Assembly (NCBI GenBank): GCA_027437055.1
Contig: DAIAOV010000010.1
Coordinates: forward strand, 1-49,950
Origin: Legionella sp.
Lineage (GTDB): Bacteria > Pseudomonadota > Gammaproteobacteria > Legionellales > Legionellaceae
Length of the DNA: 49,950 nucleotides
Reading direction: 5' to 3'
Shown here one piece after another: positions 1 to 9,200 of the stretch. The position numbers and the translations under genes were made by a program. A model generated the notes under the pieces. That model was given only the letters and a program-made list of their open reading frames with translations, made no database searches and was not told where the DNA came from. The number at the start of each line of letters is the position of its first letter. Position 1 is the stretch's first letter.

Positions 1-1
1 G

Positions 2-1243
2 GAGCTGAAAAATGTTCTCAGAGATATAGGTGAGGATCATAGTTTTTGTTTGAAATCTAAAAAGAACCTTGCTATTGAATGCGTGAAGCAATTTATTAAG
101 GAAAATAAAAATCATCCTGATATGCAGCTTATATTGGAGCGACTAAAAAAAGATATGAATGGTGAGTCCTCAAAGAGTGAGTACGCCCCTCTTCTTTACA
201 TTAGGCAATTACGCAGCAGATTATGGATTATTCGTCTGTTAAGAGGGTTATATGGCACAACGTCCACCCAAACTGAAATCAATGATATAGTTGATAAAGA
301 ACTGGAGCGGATTAAACCCTATGAACCAGGTTTCATTTCATCTTTATTCGGTACTGCAGATACAGAGCAAAAGGGATTAGATATAAAAGAAGCTCAAGCA
401 GCCAAAGAGAAAGCTGCTGCGGAAGAGGCTGCAGAAGAACAAGCACTTAAAGAACAACTTGCAAAACAAGTTTTAACCCAAGTAGATGAGCTACTAGGGC
501 AAATAGGGAAGAGCAAGAATTTACAGACCTCTAATATCCCAGAGCTTCTCGATATTGGTGATGAATTGTATAAGACATTAACCAAGCTGCGAGATGAATA
601 TGAAACTCATCTTAAAACAGGTAAGAATAATGAGCAAACTATCGATCCGGTAGGTGCTTGGAGCTTATTTTGCACTCAATGGCAATCCACAATAGAGGCA
701 TATGAAGGAACACACTCTGATTTAGTTCAAAGATTACAGCAACCACTAAGGAATGCTGCAGAAGAAGTGGCAAATCTAGCCAAAGCGAAAAGAATTGGAG
801 CCATTATAGGAAAGATAGATAAGGTCTTAGGGGAACTTAAAAGAAAAATTAATGGTATTAATAACTATCATCCAGAAGCTAAGGATTTAGCGAATAATTT
901 ACATGTGACTTTACTTGCAGCTAGAGATGATTATTTTGTTCAATTAACTAGTGGCAAAGAAAATGGTGAACCTATAGATGCTGATGAAGCAGGGGAGCTA
1001 TTTAAAGCAAGATGCAAATCTGCAGTAGAATACGCTATACCTATCTTAGAACAAAACTTAGGTTGGGGAGCTTACCTTGCCAATGTATTGAAAGCTCTCT
1101 TTAATGCGGTGATTTATGTAATTACTGCAGGTAATGTAAACGGTTTCTTCTCTTACACTAAGTCAGTAGCAAGTAAAGTCGTTATAATTGCAGATGAAGA
1201 GTTGCAACACGCAGATCAAACCAGTTTTTCTTCAAAAGCTTAG
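2..1243 (+). CDS. Effector-like protein with two internal repeats, 5'-truncated by window edge
   Basis: The reading frame is open from the first bases of the window, so the true start lies upstream. An in-frame TTG at 50 has no ribosome site at normal distance and I do not take it as the start. The visible part is about 413 residues, soluble and highly charged, with an Ala/Glu/Lys-rich helix near residues 120-150 counted from the TTG. Two segments of about 75 residues resemble each other (around 145-220 and 250-330): each has D-x-(L/V)-L-G, then a Y-(E/F)-x-x-L-(K/T)-(T/S)-G-K-(N/E)-N pattern and an (I)-D-(P/A) turn. After the second copy comes a hydrophobic, Gly/Trp-containing tail (LGWGAYLANVLKALF, then FFSYTKS). 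From memory, tails of this style recur in Legionella effector candidates. Function is unknown; a Dot/Icm substrate is an inference. Confidence 0.75.
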   Translation, partial: ELKNVLRDIGEDHSFCLKSKKNLAIECVKQFIKENKNHPDMQLILERLKKDMNGESSKSEYAPLLYIRQLRSRLWIIRLLRGLYGTTSTQTEINDIVDKELERIKPYEPGFISSLFGTADTEQKGLDIKEAQAAKEKAAAEEAAEEQALKEQLAKQVLTQVDELLGQIGKSKNLQTSNIPELLDIGDELYKTLTKLRDEYETHLKTGKNNEQTIDPVGAWSLFCTQWQSTIEAYEGTHSDLVQRLQQPLRNAAEEVANLAKAKRIGAIIGKIDKVLGELKRKINGINNYHPEAKDLANNLHVTLLAARDDYFVQLTSGKENGEPIDADEAGELFKARCKSAVEYAIPILEQNLGWGAYLANVLKALFNAVIYVITAGNVNGFFSYTKSVASKVVIIADEELQHADQTSFSSKA

Positions 1244-1262
1244 TAGGTCGGGCAACAAACTT

Positions 1263-1439
1263 CTTCTGTAATCTCTCAATAAGCCCAGAAAAAGCTATTG
1301 CGCGAGCCGAGCCGCGCGCGTCAGTAAGCGGATAAACCAAGTCAACAACCGCTTCCTAACGGTCGCGGATCGGATTGTTCCCGAGTTATTGAGACGTTAC
1401 GTTATAAAAGATTAAGTTGACGCCATTATCTGAATGGTT
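1263..1439 (-). repeat. Dispersed repeat, copy A (inverted partner at 18485-18655)
   Basis: Read on the minus strand, this block matches 18485-18655 on the plus strand along nearly its whole length, with a short gap. Shared landmarks are TCTCAATAAC, CGGGAACAATCC, CCGTTAGGAAG and a long exact run GTTGACTTGGTTTATCCGCT. It ends (1412-1439) in the terminal motif TTAAGTTGACGCCATTA shared with other copies at 25.98, 28.67, 42.46 and 45.46 kb. No coding potential is evident. Confidence 0.7.
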
Positions 1440-1467
1440 GTGCCCAACATTGAGCTCTTAAAAAGTT

Positions 1468-1491
1468 CCCTCGCCCGCTTGCGGGAGAGGG
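1468..1491. repeat. Palindromic hairpin between convergent genes
   Basis: CCCTCGCCCGC-TT-GCGGGAGAGGG forms an 11-bp stem with one mismatch, lying between the convergent ends of the effector-like gene and the permease. It lacks a clear T-run on either side, so it may be a dispersed palindromic unit that doubles as a transcription barrier rather than a canonical terminator. Confidence 0.45.
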
Positions 1492-1505
1492 CTTGGGATA
1501 GGGTA

Positions 1506-2798
1506 TTAAATTAAACCGTAAATAATTGCTGAAATAGAAATAATACCCATTACCGTAATAAATACATTACTAAGTTGATTGCTGTATTTTTTCATCGCAG
1601 GTACTTTGGCAATTGCATACATCGGCATGATGAATAATAAGACAGCAATTACCGGCCCACCTAAGGTTTCTATCATTTTTAAGATATTGGGATTGATGGT
1701 TGCAACAGCCCAACAAGTTAAAATCATGAATAGTTCAATAATTCTTTGTAATGTATTTTGATTAATAGTTTTTCCTGAATGTTTTAGTGACTTCACTATA
1801 ATACCACTGAGACCTTCTTTGGCTCCTAAATAATGACCTAAGAAGGATTTGGCAATTGCAATAAAAGCAATTACCGGAGCAATGTAGGCGATTACAGGGG
1901 TGTTAAAATGGTTGGCAAGATAAGACAAAATAGAAATATTTTGTTTTTTTGCTTGCAGTAAATCTTGCGGTGAAAGACTGAAAACACAACTAAATACAAA
2001 GAACATGACAGAAAATACCATGAGCGCATGACTGTACTTCATAATGGTTGAACTTTTTTCATCTGCTAGGCTGCCGTATTGTTGTTTTTGATGCACGGCA
2101 AAAGAAGAAATAATTGGCGAATGGTTAAAAGAGAATACCATCACTGGAATAATTAACCACAGAGTCATTAATAGCCCATGTCCTCCGTTAGCTTGAAGAG
2201 AGTTGTTCTGTTGTAAGATTGTATTATTCCAACTAGGAATTAAATAGAGAGATAGAATCAATAAAATACTGGCAAAAGGATAAACTAACACTGACATTGA
2301 TTTTACAATCATCTCTTGCCCAAAACGAACTATAGCCATAAGTGCCAAAATTAAAAGTATGGCTAAAATAGCTCTTGGAGGGGCATGTAAACCCATTTGG
2401 TTTACGAGAAAACTTTCTGTGGTGTTAGTAATAGCCACACTATACATGAGTAAAATGGGATAAATTGCAAAAAAATATAAAGCAGTGAGCATTTTTCCTG
2501 CGAACGATCCGAAGTGCTCCTCCACAACATCGGTAATATCGTTATGTTCTTTTGAGCCAGATAAGACAAATCGACATAAAGCGCGATGGGAATAATAGGT
2601 CATGGGAAATGCAAGTAATGTCATAATGATTAAGGGCCAGATACCATTAAGGCCCGCATCTATAGGAAGGAAAAGAGTTCCTGCTCCTATTGCTGTACCA
2701 TAAAGACCTAACATCCAAACGGTATCTTGCTTTCTCCAAGTCGAACTTTTTTGACTCGCTCTTGCAGATAATATCGTCGCAGATTCATTTACTGACAT
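1506..2798 (-). CDS. Amino acid permease of the HAAAP type (serine/aromatic amino acid transporter)
   Basis: This is an inner-membrane secondary transporter of 430 residues, with about eleven hydrophobic segments spread over the whole length. The N-terminal LYGTAIGAGTLFLPI segment is the Gly-rich first transmembrane helix typical of the hydroxy/aromatic amino acid permease family (SdaC, TdcC, TyrP, Mtr), which imports amino acids with H+ or Na+. I chose the ATG at 2798 because GAGGA precedes it by 9 nt; in-frame starts at 2819 and 2840 lack a comparable site. Exact substrate cannot be read from sequence. Legionella lives on host amino acids, so many such importers are expected. Confidence 0.85.
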   Translation of the reverse strand: MSVNESATILSARASQKSSTWRKQDTVWMLGLYGTAIGAGTLFLPIDAGLNGIWPLIIMTLLAFPMTYYSHRALCRFVLSGSKEHNDITDVVEEHFGSFAGKMLTALYFFAIYPILLMYSVAITNTTESFLVNQMGLHAPPRAILAILLILALMAIVRFGQEMIVKSMSVLVYPFASILLILSLYLIPSWNNTILQQNNSLQANGGHGLLMTLWLIIPVMVFSFNHSPIISSFAVHQKQQYGSLADEKSSTIMKYSHALMVFSVMFFVFSCVFSLSPQDLLQAKKQNISILSYLANHFNTPVIAYIAPVIAFIAIAKSFLGHYLGAKEGLSGIIVKSLKHSGKTINQNTLQRIIELFMILTCWAVATINPNILKMIETLGGPVIAVLLFIMPMYAIAKVPAMKKYSNQLSNVFITVMGIISISAIIYGLI

Positions 2799-3192
2799 AA
2801 AAGAACATCCTCGTTTCATTAGACCCCTACCATCAAGCAACTTCTGCTTGTGGCGTAAGAGGTTTATTACAAATCAAAACAAATAGAGGCATTACTTCCA
2901 GTTGTTCAATATAAGTACTGTTGAGTTAATATTTCAGCAGTGTAGCCATAAATAATATACAAGTGAATATAACAAAGCAAGCCATAAAAAGACAATAGTG
3001 TGCAAAAAATGTAATTTAGTAGACATTATCTGCCATTTTTGTTGTTATTTGAGCCAATAATAGTGGCGGTACGTACGTGTTTAAGCGCACTTATCTAGGG
3101 AGCTACTGCTGTTAAGTTAAGAAGTGATAAAAAAGGTGCATAGAAGAAATAGAACAGATAGTATGTAAATGGTACTCATTAAAGGAGCTGTA
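2799..3192. other. Intergenic region between divergent genes
   Basis: About 390 bp separate the permease and the next plus-strand gene. It is AT-rich and should hold both promoters, but I see no convincing -35/-10 pair, repeat or small gene. A GGTACGTACGTG stretch near 3067-3079 contains a short palindrome of unknown meaning. Confidence 0.5.
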
Positions 3193-3642
3193 ATGAAAAA
3201 ATTGGTTTTAGCTTTTATTTCTTTCATCATTGCCGACGCGGTTTACTCTTCTCCTGCTCTTCCTCCCCATGCGCGTATCAACTTTACTCTTTCGACCATT
3301 GAAAGTGGTAGTTCTTGTCCTGCAATATTACATAATGCAAAAGTAGTAGTGGATTATGATTACAATTTCGAACGCAATATGGGATTAGCTTATTTAAGAC
3401 AATTAGATACAGTAAACTGGGGAGAAGTGCTTCATCCTATGGGAATAAGTAATTATTATGGATTTATATCCGATATGCCTCCTACTGCAATACAATTAGC
3501 AAGTGGTGAAGTAATTATTTACAGGATTATTTTTCATCTTTATAACAATGGCGATAGCCAAGCCTCTATGATGATAGGGCAGGATGGGGACTGTATTATG
3601 AGTTCTGATGTTGTTAATGTTCATCCAATGGCGTTAAGTTAA
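3193..3642 (+). CDS. Small exported protein of unknown function
   Basis: The ATG at 3193 follows AAAGGAGCTGTA, a strong ribosome site; an upstream in-frame ATG at 3169 has none. The product is 149 residues with a Sec signal peptide (MKKLVLAFISFIIADAVYSS, cleavage probably before SPALPP). The mature part has two widely spaced cysteines (in SSCPAIL and DGDCIMSS) that could form one disulphide, and alternates short polar and aromatic segments suggestive of a beta-rich fold. No family is recognised. It stands alone between a permease and motB on the other strand. Confidence 0.75.
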   Translation: MKKLVLAFISFIIADAVYSSPALPPHARINFTLSTIESGSSCPAILHNAKVVVDYDYNFERNMGLAYLRQLDTVNWGEVLHPMGISNYYGFISDMPPTAIQLASGEVIIYRIIFHLYNNGDSQASMMIGQDGDCIMSSDVVNVHPMALS

Positions 3643-3687
3643 GGAAGTGATCTTGAGTCCTGGAGCAGTGCCATTTTAAGAGCTCAA

Positions 3688-3710
3688 GGTTGGGCAATTT
3701 GTGCCCAACC
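3688..3710 (+). terminator. Hairpin at convergent gene ends
   Basis: GGTTGGGCA-ATTTG-TGCCCAACC is a perfect 9-bp stem with a 5-nt loop, followed on the plus strand by TACTTATTATTAG. It lies 45 nt after the exported-protein stop and touches the motB stop codon. It is a plausible terminator for the plus-strand gene; the T-run is weak. Confidence 0.5.
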
Positions 3711-4636
3711 TACTTATTATTAGTAATAATTTTATCTTCTGCACCTTTTTTCATCACAATGATGCTAATGCGTCGGTTTTCAGGATTATAGGGATTGTCT
3801 TTATCTAATAGGATGGTGGAGGAAAATCCTGAAACTGTCATTACCTTATTTTCATCCATACCTGCTTTCACTAATGCGCGCCGAGCGGCATTTGCTCTTT
3901 GAGCGGATAACTCCCAGTTGGTGTATTCCAATTCTTCAGGATTGTGGTAAAGATTAGCATCCGTATGCCCTTGAATGGTTATTTTATTCGGTACCGAATT
4001 AAGTAGCTTGGCAATATTTGCCAATATAGGGAGAATGTCGGGGTTGATTTTGTCTGAACCCACATCAAACATCGGTTTTTTCTGATTGTCTATCAATTGA
4101 ATACGTAATCCTTCAGAGGTTACATCCATAATTAGTTGATTTTTTAAGCCAGCAAGGGAAGGATCGTTATCCATACTAATATTAATTTCTGATTTCAGTT
4201 GCTCTAGTTTCTTCGTTTCTTGTTTGTTGATATCTGAGACTTCCGAATGTTCCGATACTTTTTGATCGTTGAAAGGCTTAGTACTGGCATTAACTTGTCC
4301 ATCGGTAGCTTGGATATCAGGACCTCCTCCTTTTATATTGATCTGCCTATCTCCCATACTTTCCCCACCAAAGACAGCGACCTTCAATGGTTGTTTGAAA
4401 TAATTGGCAATTCCCTCCTTTTGCGCTTTATTTAGAGAGGCTATTAACCACATCAATAAGAAAAACGCCATCATTGCCGTAACAAAATCGGCATAGGCGA
4501 TTTTCCAGGAACCACCATGATGTCCATGGCCTCCTTTTTTAATTTTCTTAATGATGGGAGTAGGGAGTTCTTTTTTCTTCTTTTTCTCTTCTGGGTCTTC
4601 ACCCATCGGCTCGCTAATATCGTTTATTTCACTCAT
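3710..4636 (-). CDS. motB: Flagellar motor stator protein MotB
   Basis: MotB forms the peptidoglycan-anchored half of the ion-driven stator. The 308-residue protein has a basic cytoplasmic N-terminus, one membrane helix (about 46-70) containing AYADFVTAMMAFFLLMWL with the proton-binding Asp at residue 50, a linker, and a C-terminal OmpA-like domain with the peptidoglycan-binding pattern IQGHTDA...N...LSAQRA. The N-terminus is longer than in E. coli and very Lys/Glu-rich before a GGHGHHGGSWK turn. It follows motA on the same strand with 9 nt between them. It could be one of two motAB sets, as I recall in L. pneumophila. Confidence 0.95.
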   Translation of the reverse strand: MSEINDISEPMGEDPEEKKKKKELPTPIIKKIKKGGHGHHGGSWKIAYADFVTAMMAFFLLMWLIASLNKAQKEGIANYFKQPLKVAVFGGESMGDRQINIKGGGPDIQATDGQVNASTKPFNDQKVSEHSEVSDINKQETKKLEQLKSEINISMDNDPSLAGLKNQLIMDVTSEGLRIQLIDNQKKPMFDVGSDKINPDILPILANIAKLLNSVPNKITIQGHTDANLYHNPEELEYTNWELSAQRANAARRALVKAGMDENKVMTVSGFSSTILLDKDNPYNPENRRISIIVMKKGAEDKIITNNK

Positions 4637-4645
4637 GGATGCACT

Positions 4646-5545
4646 CTAACTTGCTGAAGGTTCGGAGGCTGCTGATTCGGCACCTGCTGATGATTTTGGA
4701 TTTTTAATTTCGTCATTAAGCTGATTGAAGGAGGGTCTTTGACTAGCAAACAATACTTTACGACCAAATTCAATTGCAATAATAGGCGGATTGTTGTGTA
4801 TGCTTGCCAATATAGTGGCTTTTATGCACTGAAGTGATAATTTTGTTTGTTCTGCTTTTTGTTCCATAGCCGTGGCTATTGGACCAACAAATCCATAACC
4901 AATTAAAATACCTAAGAAGGTACCTACCAGAGCATGAGCAATTAATACACCTAATTCGGATGGTGGAAGACTAATGGATTCCATAGTATGAACTACTCCA
5001 AGGACCGCAGCTACAATACCAAATGCGGGCATGGCATCAGCAATTTTAGTAATTGCATTAGCGGGTATCATTGCTTCTTCATGATGAGATTCAATTTCCA
5101 TATCCATGAGCGCTTCAAGTTGAAAAGGTTGCATGTTGGACGTAACGATAAGTCTTAAATAATCGCAAATAAATTCGATAAGATGATGCTGAGCGAGTAA
5201 AGAAGGATAATTGGTGAAAATAGCACTTTTTTCCGGTTCATCTATATCGTTTTCTAAAGACATCAATCCTTGTTGTCTCGCTTTGTTTAACAAATTATAG
5301 AGTAAGCTCAGTAAATCCATAGACATTTTTTTTGCAGCTTTTTGTCCACGAAAAACGGAGGGTAATGCTTTGAATACTGCTTTTATAGTAGTGCTATTAT
5401 TCCCAACAAAAAAAGCGCCGAGTGCAGCACCTCCAATAATCAGTAATTCTATAGGTTGAAATATCGCAGCAAGATGACCGCCACCAAGAGCAAAACCACC
5501 AAATACACAGAGTAAAATTACAATGTAACCAAATATAATGAGCAT
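4646..5545 (-). CDS. motA: Flagellar motor stator protein MotA
   Basis: MotA is the membrane ion-channel partner of MotB. The 299 residues show the family layout: two N-terminal helices (about 1-24 and 32-50), a large cytoplasmic loop carrying the torque-generating charged residues, and two C-terminal helices (about 165-190 and 200-225), including PAFGIVAAVLGVV and LVGTFLGILIGYGFVGP. The tail after residue 275 is Ser/Ala-rich and low complexity. The start at 5545 has AGGACA upstream. The gene lies 61 nt downstream of patD on the same strand, so read-through from bdhA-patD is possible. Confidence 0.95.
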   Translation of the reverse strand: MLIIFGYIVILLCVFGGFALGGGHLAAIFQPIELLIIGGAALGAFFVGNNSTTIKAVFKALPSVFRGQKAAKKMSMDLLSLLYNLLNKARQQGLMSLENDIDEPEKSAIFTNYPSLLAQHHLIEFICDYLRLIVTSNMQPFQLEALMDMEIESHHEEAMIPANAITKIADAMPAFGIVAAVLGVVHTMESISLPPSELGVLIAHALVGTFLGILIGYGFVGPIATAMEQKAEQTKLSLQCIKATILASIHNNPPIIAIEFGRKVLFASQRPSFNQLNDEIKNPKSSAGAESAASEPSAS

Positions 5546-5606
5546 ATTTATTTTGTCCTAAAACATTGTCAAAAATTATTTATGTAAATAATCTATTGTC
5601 GTAATA

Positions 5607-6773
5607 TTAGCCATCATCGTTCTCTTTGCTATTCAGATGATTTTTTATGGACATATCGTATACCTCAATCCCTTCAGTGCGTGGCACTGGTTTAAGCCAT
5701 GGAGACTGTTTAATTGCTTTGCGACCAGCACGATATCCATGTGCTATGCGCTCATTAATTGATTTTTGTGAAAATTCATAGTCTTTTGAAGAAAGCTCTG
5801 TTTTATCTTCTTCATATAAAAAACGTACTAATGAGACTGTCGATTGGCGTCCTTTGGCAAGACATAGATGTAATTCTGGATTTAATTTTTTATTCTCAGG
5901 AATGTGTTGAGAGAGTATGTGAATACTATTTTTTAACGCATGAATTTCCTTATACAGTTCTATCAGCTTGGCCATACGACTGGAAAATTCTATATCTTTT
6001 TTTCGCTGCAATACTTCATCGAGAGTTGTTGGGTTTAAGCCATAAGAGTCAAATAAGTGCACGGCAAAACACAGTAAATCCCTAGGGCAGCGATTTGATA
6101 AAACATAACTTGCCGGAGAGTTACTGGAAATTCCTCCATCCCAATATAATTTACCCTCTACTTCAACAGCGGGAAATCCTGGGGGAAGGGCTCCACTGGC
6201 CATGATATGTTCGGGACCAATTTTTTGGTCAAAAGAGTCAAAATAGTGCATTTGACCGGTACAGACTTCTACGGCACCTAAGCTAACTCGTGTAGTGGAG
6301 TTGGAATTGATTCTGTCAAAATCAATAAAACGCTCCAAAGTACTCCGTAAGGGAGATGTATCATAATAGCTTATGGTGTCTGCACTATTATACCAACCGA
6401 GTTCTGGGGGGGGGAATCGTGGCTGAAAAAAACCGGGCTGTCCGCGTATTAGAGTCGTTTGTGAAGACAGATAATGCTCTAACTTACGTGATTGAATATC
6501 GTTCAATGAAATAATAGGATCTAAATAAGTCGGCGTTGCGATGAGCTCCCAAAAATCGTGCATTTTCTCAATGCGTATTTTTTCCGGATTTCCCGCAGCA
6601 ATGGCTGCATTAATCGCACCAATGGAAGTGCCGACAAACCAATCAGGATAATAACCTGCCTCATCCAATGCACCGAGTACTCCTACTTGATAAGCGCCTA
6701 GTGCTCCTCCCCCTTGAAAGGAGCAAGCTATTTTCTTATCCGTTAGCTCATTTTTCTTTGTAGACTTTTTCAT
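5607..6773 (-). CDS. patD: Patatin-like phospholipase PatD
   Basis: This is a patatin-family acyl hydrolase of 388 residues. The oxyanion loop GGGALGAYQ is at 21-29, the nucleophile elbow GTSIG at 48-52 (Ser50), and the second dyad residue in DGG at 212-214 (Asp212). The C-terminal half fits the extension (DUF3734 type) seen in bacterial patatins near hydroxybutyrate dehydrogenases. There is no signal peptide. It starts 3 nt after the bdhA stop, and this pair matches the L. pneumophila bdhA-patD operon, described as needed for intracellular multiplication. Substrate is inferred to be membrane phospholipid. Confidence 0.9.
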   Translation of the reverse strand: MKKSTKKNELTDKKIACSFQGGGALGAYQVGVLGALDEAGYYPDWFVGTSIGAINAAIAAGNPEKIRIEKMHDFWELIATPTYLDPIISLNDIQSRKLEHYLSSQTTLIRGQPGFFQPRFPPPELGWYNSADTISYYDTSPLRSTLERFIDFDRINSNSTTRVSLGAVEVCTGQMHYFDSFDQKIGPEHIMASGALPPGFPAVEVEGKLYWDGGISSNSPASYVLSNRCPRDLLCFAVHLFDSYGLNPTTLDEVLQRKKDIEFSSRMAKLIELYKEIHALKNSIHILSQHIPENKKLNPELHLCLAKGRQSTVSLVRFLYEEDKTELSSKDYEFSQKSINERIAHGYRAGRKAIKQSPWLKPVPRTEGIEVYDMSIKNHLNSKENDDG

Positions 6774-6776
6774 GGT

Positions 6777-7556
6777 TTACTCCATGAACCATCCATGACT
6801 AACAATTAGAGATTGCCCCGTTAAGGCATTTGATGCAAATGATGCGAAAAATAAGGCTGTTTGTGCCACATCATCCGTAGTAGTAAACTCACCATCAACA
6901 GTTTCTTTAAGCATTACCTTTTTAATTACATCTTCTTCGCTGATACCGAGTTCTTTGGCCTGCTCAGGAATTTGTTTGTCTACTAATGGGGTGCGCACAA
7001 AGCCTGGACAGATTAAATTCGCTCTCACATTATGCGCAGCCCCTTCCTTAGCAACTACTTTACATAATCCTATCAAACCATGTTTTGCAGTGACATAAGG
7101 AGCTTTGAGTAAAGATGCTTCCTTGGAATGAACAGAGCCCATGTAGATGATACTTCCACCATTACCTGCATACATGTGTTTTAGAGCCGCTTTAGTTGTT
7201 AAAAAGGCACCATCTAAATGAATGGCTAACATTTTTTTCCAGTCAGAAAAGGGTAATTTGTCTACTGATTCTATGATTTGAATTCCTGCATTGCTAACGA
7301 GTACATCGACGCTGCCGAATTGTTTGGCAACAGCATCGACTCCTTCATTAACCTGCTGCTCATCGGTGACGTTCATAGCAACCGCCATGGCTTGCCCACC
7401 TTCGGATTTAATTTCATCAACAACACGATTAGCTGAATCTAAGTTGAGATCGGCTATAGCTACTTTTGCTCCCTCTTTGGCATAGACCAGAGCAATTTCC
7501 TTACCTATCCCACTTGCTGCACCAGTTACTATAGCTACTTTATTTCTTAGTTTCAT
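6777..7556 (-). CDS. bdhA: 3-hydroxybutyrate dehydrogenase
   Basis: This is a short-chain dehydrogenase of 259 residues that interconverts 3-hydroxybutyrate and acetoacetate with NAD, linking polyhydroxybutyrate breakdown to energy supply. The nucleotide-binding TGAASGIG, the structural NAG (SNAGIQ) and the catalytic Ser...Tyr-x-x-x-Lys (GSVHS..., YVTAK) are all present. I place the start at the ATG at 7556 because AAGGA lies 8 nt upstream; a GTG two codons earlier is possible. It forms a tight operon with patD. The assignment rests on close 3-HBDH-like sequence plus the patD context. Confidence 0.9.
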   Translation of the reverse strand: MKLRNKVAIVTGAASGIGKEIALVYAKEGAKVAIADLNLDSANRVVDEIKSEGGQAMAVAMNVTDEQQVNEGVDAVAKQFGSVDVLVSNAGIQIIESVDKLPFSDWKKMLAIHLDGAFLTTKAALKHMYAGNGGSIIYMGSVHSKEASLLKAPYVTAKHGLIGLCKVVAKEGAAHNVRANLICPGFVRTPLVDKQIPEQAKELGISEEDVIKKVMLKETVDGEFTTTDDVAQTALFFASFASNALTGQSLIVSHGWFME

Positions 7557-7692
7557 GATCACAATCCTTGTATTTTGCTATTTTCAACAGTATAGCAATG
7601 GATTATTTATATTGCTTTGAATTATTAACATTTTTTTATGTTTTTATTTTTTCTTTAGGTGTCAATTAAAACTTCAGGCTAAAAGACATAAA

Positions 7693-7718
7693 CCCGTATT
7701 AGATTACACTAATACGGG
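7693..7718 (-). terminator. Rho-independent-like terminator after the glycine-zipper gene
   Basis: CCCGTATTAG-ATTACA-CTAATACGGG is a perfect 10-bp stem with a 6-nt loop. On the minus strand it is followed by TTTATGTCTTTT. It sits 48 nt beyond the stop of the lipoprotein gene and upstream of bdhA, so it should separate the two transcripts. Confidence 0.6.
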
Positions 7719-7765
7719 CACGGATGATTTATGTTGGGTCACATGTTCAAAATGTAGTCTGTGGA

Positions 7766-8044
7766 TCAATAACGATAATAATATCCGTTACGATAATAGC
7801 CATGACGGTAATAACGGCTGTTATAATAGGCCCTTCTGTCTTGATCTTGTCCAATAGAATTACCTATTAGGCCACCAGCTCCGGCACCTATTACTGTGCC
7901 TAATGCTGAGCCCCCTGAAACAGCGTAGCCTATACCTGCTCCGGCAGCAGCACCAGTAGCGGTTCCTACTTCAGTATTCGTACAACTGATAAGCCCACTG
8001 GTTGATACCCCCAAACAAAACACTGTCGCTATTATTTTTTTCAT
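7766..8044 (-). CDS. Glycine-zipper outer-membrane lipoprotein
   Basis: The product is 92 residues from the ATG at 8044, which follows AAGGAAGTCGAAC. A lipoprotein signal peptide ends in GLISC, with the lipidated Cys near residue 21. Then comes a glycine-zipper region rich in G-x-x-x-G (GAAAGAGIGYAVSGGSALG, IGAGAGGLIG) of the SlyB/OmpA-like zipper type, and a short Tyr/Arg-rich tail (YYRHGYYRNGYYYRY). Such proteins insert a hairpin into the outer membrane. An upstream in-frame start at 8077 lacks a ribosome site. Transcribed divergently from dapA. Confidence 0.85.
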   Translation of the reverse strand: MKKIIATVFCLGVSTSGLISCTNTEVGTATGAAAGAGIGYAVSGGSALGTVIGAGAGGLIGNSIGQDQDRRAYYNSRYYRHGYYRNGYYYRY

Positions 8045-8315
8045 GTTCGACTTCCTTATTAAGTTGTCATCGTACACTTGAATAATAGTACAAAAAAAAT
8101 AATAGATGTAAAATATACGGTCATATTTTTTAAAGTAGAGCGATTTCTATGGCAAAAATATTATTCAGAAGACGAGCTTAAAAATTTACTCCGACCCCAT
8201 TTTTCCAGTAGTATTAAAGATAAGAATAAAACAAGGCTTACCAAAAAACGTGTTGGCCATTTTTTTTGCAAAATGTGGCATATTTGTGGTAAATCTTATA
8301 AAAATAGAGGGTAAC

Positions 8316-9188
8316 ATGTTTAAGGGAAGTATGGTCGCTTTAGTGACACCTATGAAGGATGATCATGTAGATGTTCCTCGTTTACGTGAATTAGTTGAAT
8401 TTCACATCGAAATGGGTACTCATGGGATAGTTGCTGCGGGTACTACTGGTGAAGCAGGTACCTTATCACATGATGAAAAACTTTTGGTGATAAAAACAAT
8501 TGTAGAACAATCAAAAGAACGAGTGCCTGTAATAGCGGGTACTGCGATGAATGCTACCAAAGATTGCATTGAGTTGACGCAACAAGCAATGGAATATGGG
8601 GCTCATGCTGTTTTAATTATGACTCCCGCATACATTAAGCCCACGCAAGAAGGATTGTACTTACATTACAGTCAGATTGCGCGTGCTGTGCCTATACCTA
8701 TAATTTTATATAATGTTCCTTCGCGAACAGCCTGTGATATGCAACCAGAAACTGTGGCACGACTGGCAAAAATATCTAATATTGTTGGAATTAAAGAAGC
8801 TACAGGGCAAATGACACGTTTGCAGCAGATTTTGCGTCTTGCTGAAGGAACTATTGATGTATTCAGTGGTGACGATTTAACTGGAGCGCAATGGATGCTA
8901 GCTGGAGCAAAAGGCGTCATTTCGGTAACAAGCAATGTTGCTCCCAAATTAATGGCAAAAATGTGTGATTTAGCCTTAGATGAAGAACACGGTGCTTGCT
9001 TGCGTCTACAAGATCAATTAATGCCTCTACATGAATTATTGTTTGTAGAATCCAATCCCATTCCAGTGAAATGGGTTATGTATAAAATGGGTTTAATAGG
9101 TGATGAGCTAAGGCTACCTTTGACTACTTTGTCTGAAACGCATCATCAGTCTTTAGAAAATGTACTTAAGAGTTTAGAGTTGATTTAA
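8316..9188 (+). CDS. dapA: 4-hydroxy-tetrahydrodipicolinate synthase
   Basis: DapA condenses pyruvate with aspartate semialdehyde, the first committed step to lysine and meso-diaminopimelate. The 290-residue TIM-barrel protein has the [10 protein letters not shown] signature, the conserved Tyr in [11 protein letters not shown] and the Schiff-base Lys in [10 protein letters not shown]. The start at 8316 is preceded by GAGGG; the frame is open further upstream (to 8250) but those residues are not DapA-like. It overlaps the same operon as the mini-BamC gene, as dapA-bamC do in E. coli. Its substrate is made by Asd, encoded at 24858-25880. Confidence 0.95.
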   Translation: MFKGSMVALVTPMKDDHVDVPRLRELVEFHIEMGTHGIVAAGTTGEAGTLSHDEKLLVIKTIVEQSKERVPVIAGTAMNATKDCIELTQQAMEYGAHAVLIMTPAYIKPTQEGLYLHYSQIARAVPIPIILYNVPSRTACDMQPETVARLAKISNIVGIKEATGQMTRLQQILRLAEGTIDVFSGDDLTGAQWMLAGAKGVISVTSNVAPKLMAKMCDLALDEEHGACLRLQDQLMPLHELLFVESNPIPVKWVMYKMGLIGDELRLPLTTLSETHHQSLENVLKSLELI

Positions 9189-9200
9189 TTGGGGAATGTT

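Noticed and set aside
8078..8314. 78-codon open frame upstream of dapA
   Set aside because: It overlaps the dapA promoter and start, has no ribosome site and reads as low-complexity Lys/Phe-rich translation.
8250..8315. N-terminal extension of dapA by 22 codons
   Set aside because: The residues are not DapA-like and the ATG at 8316 has a GAGGG site directly upstream.
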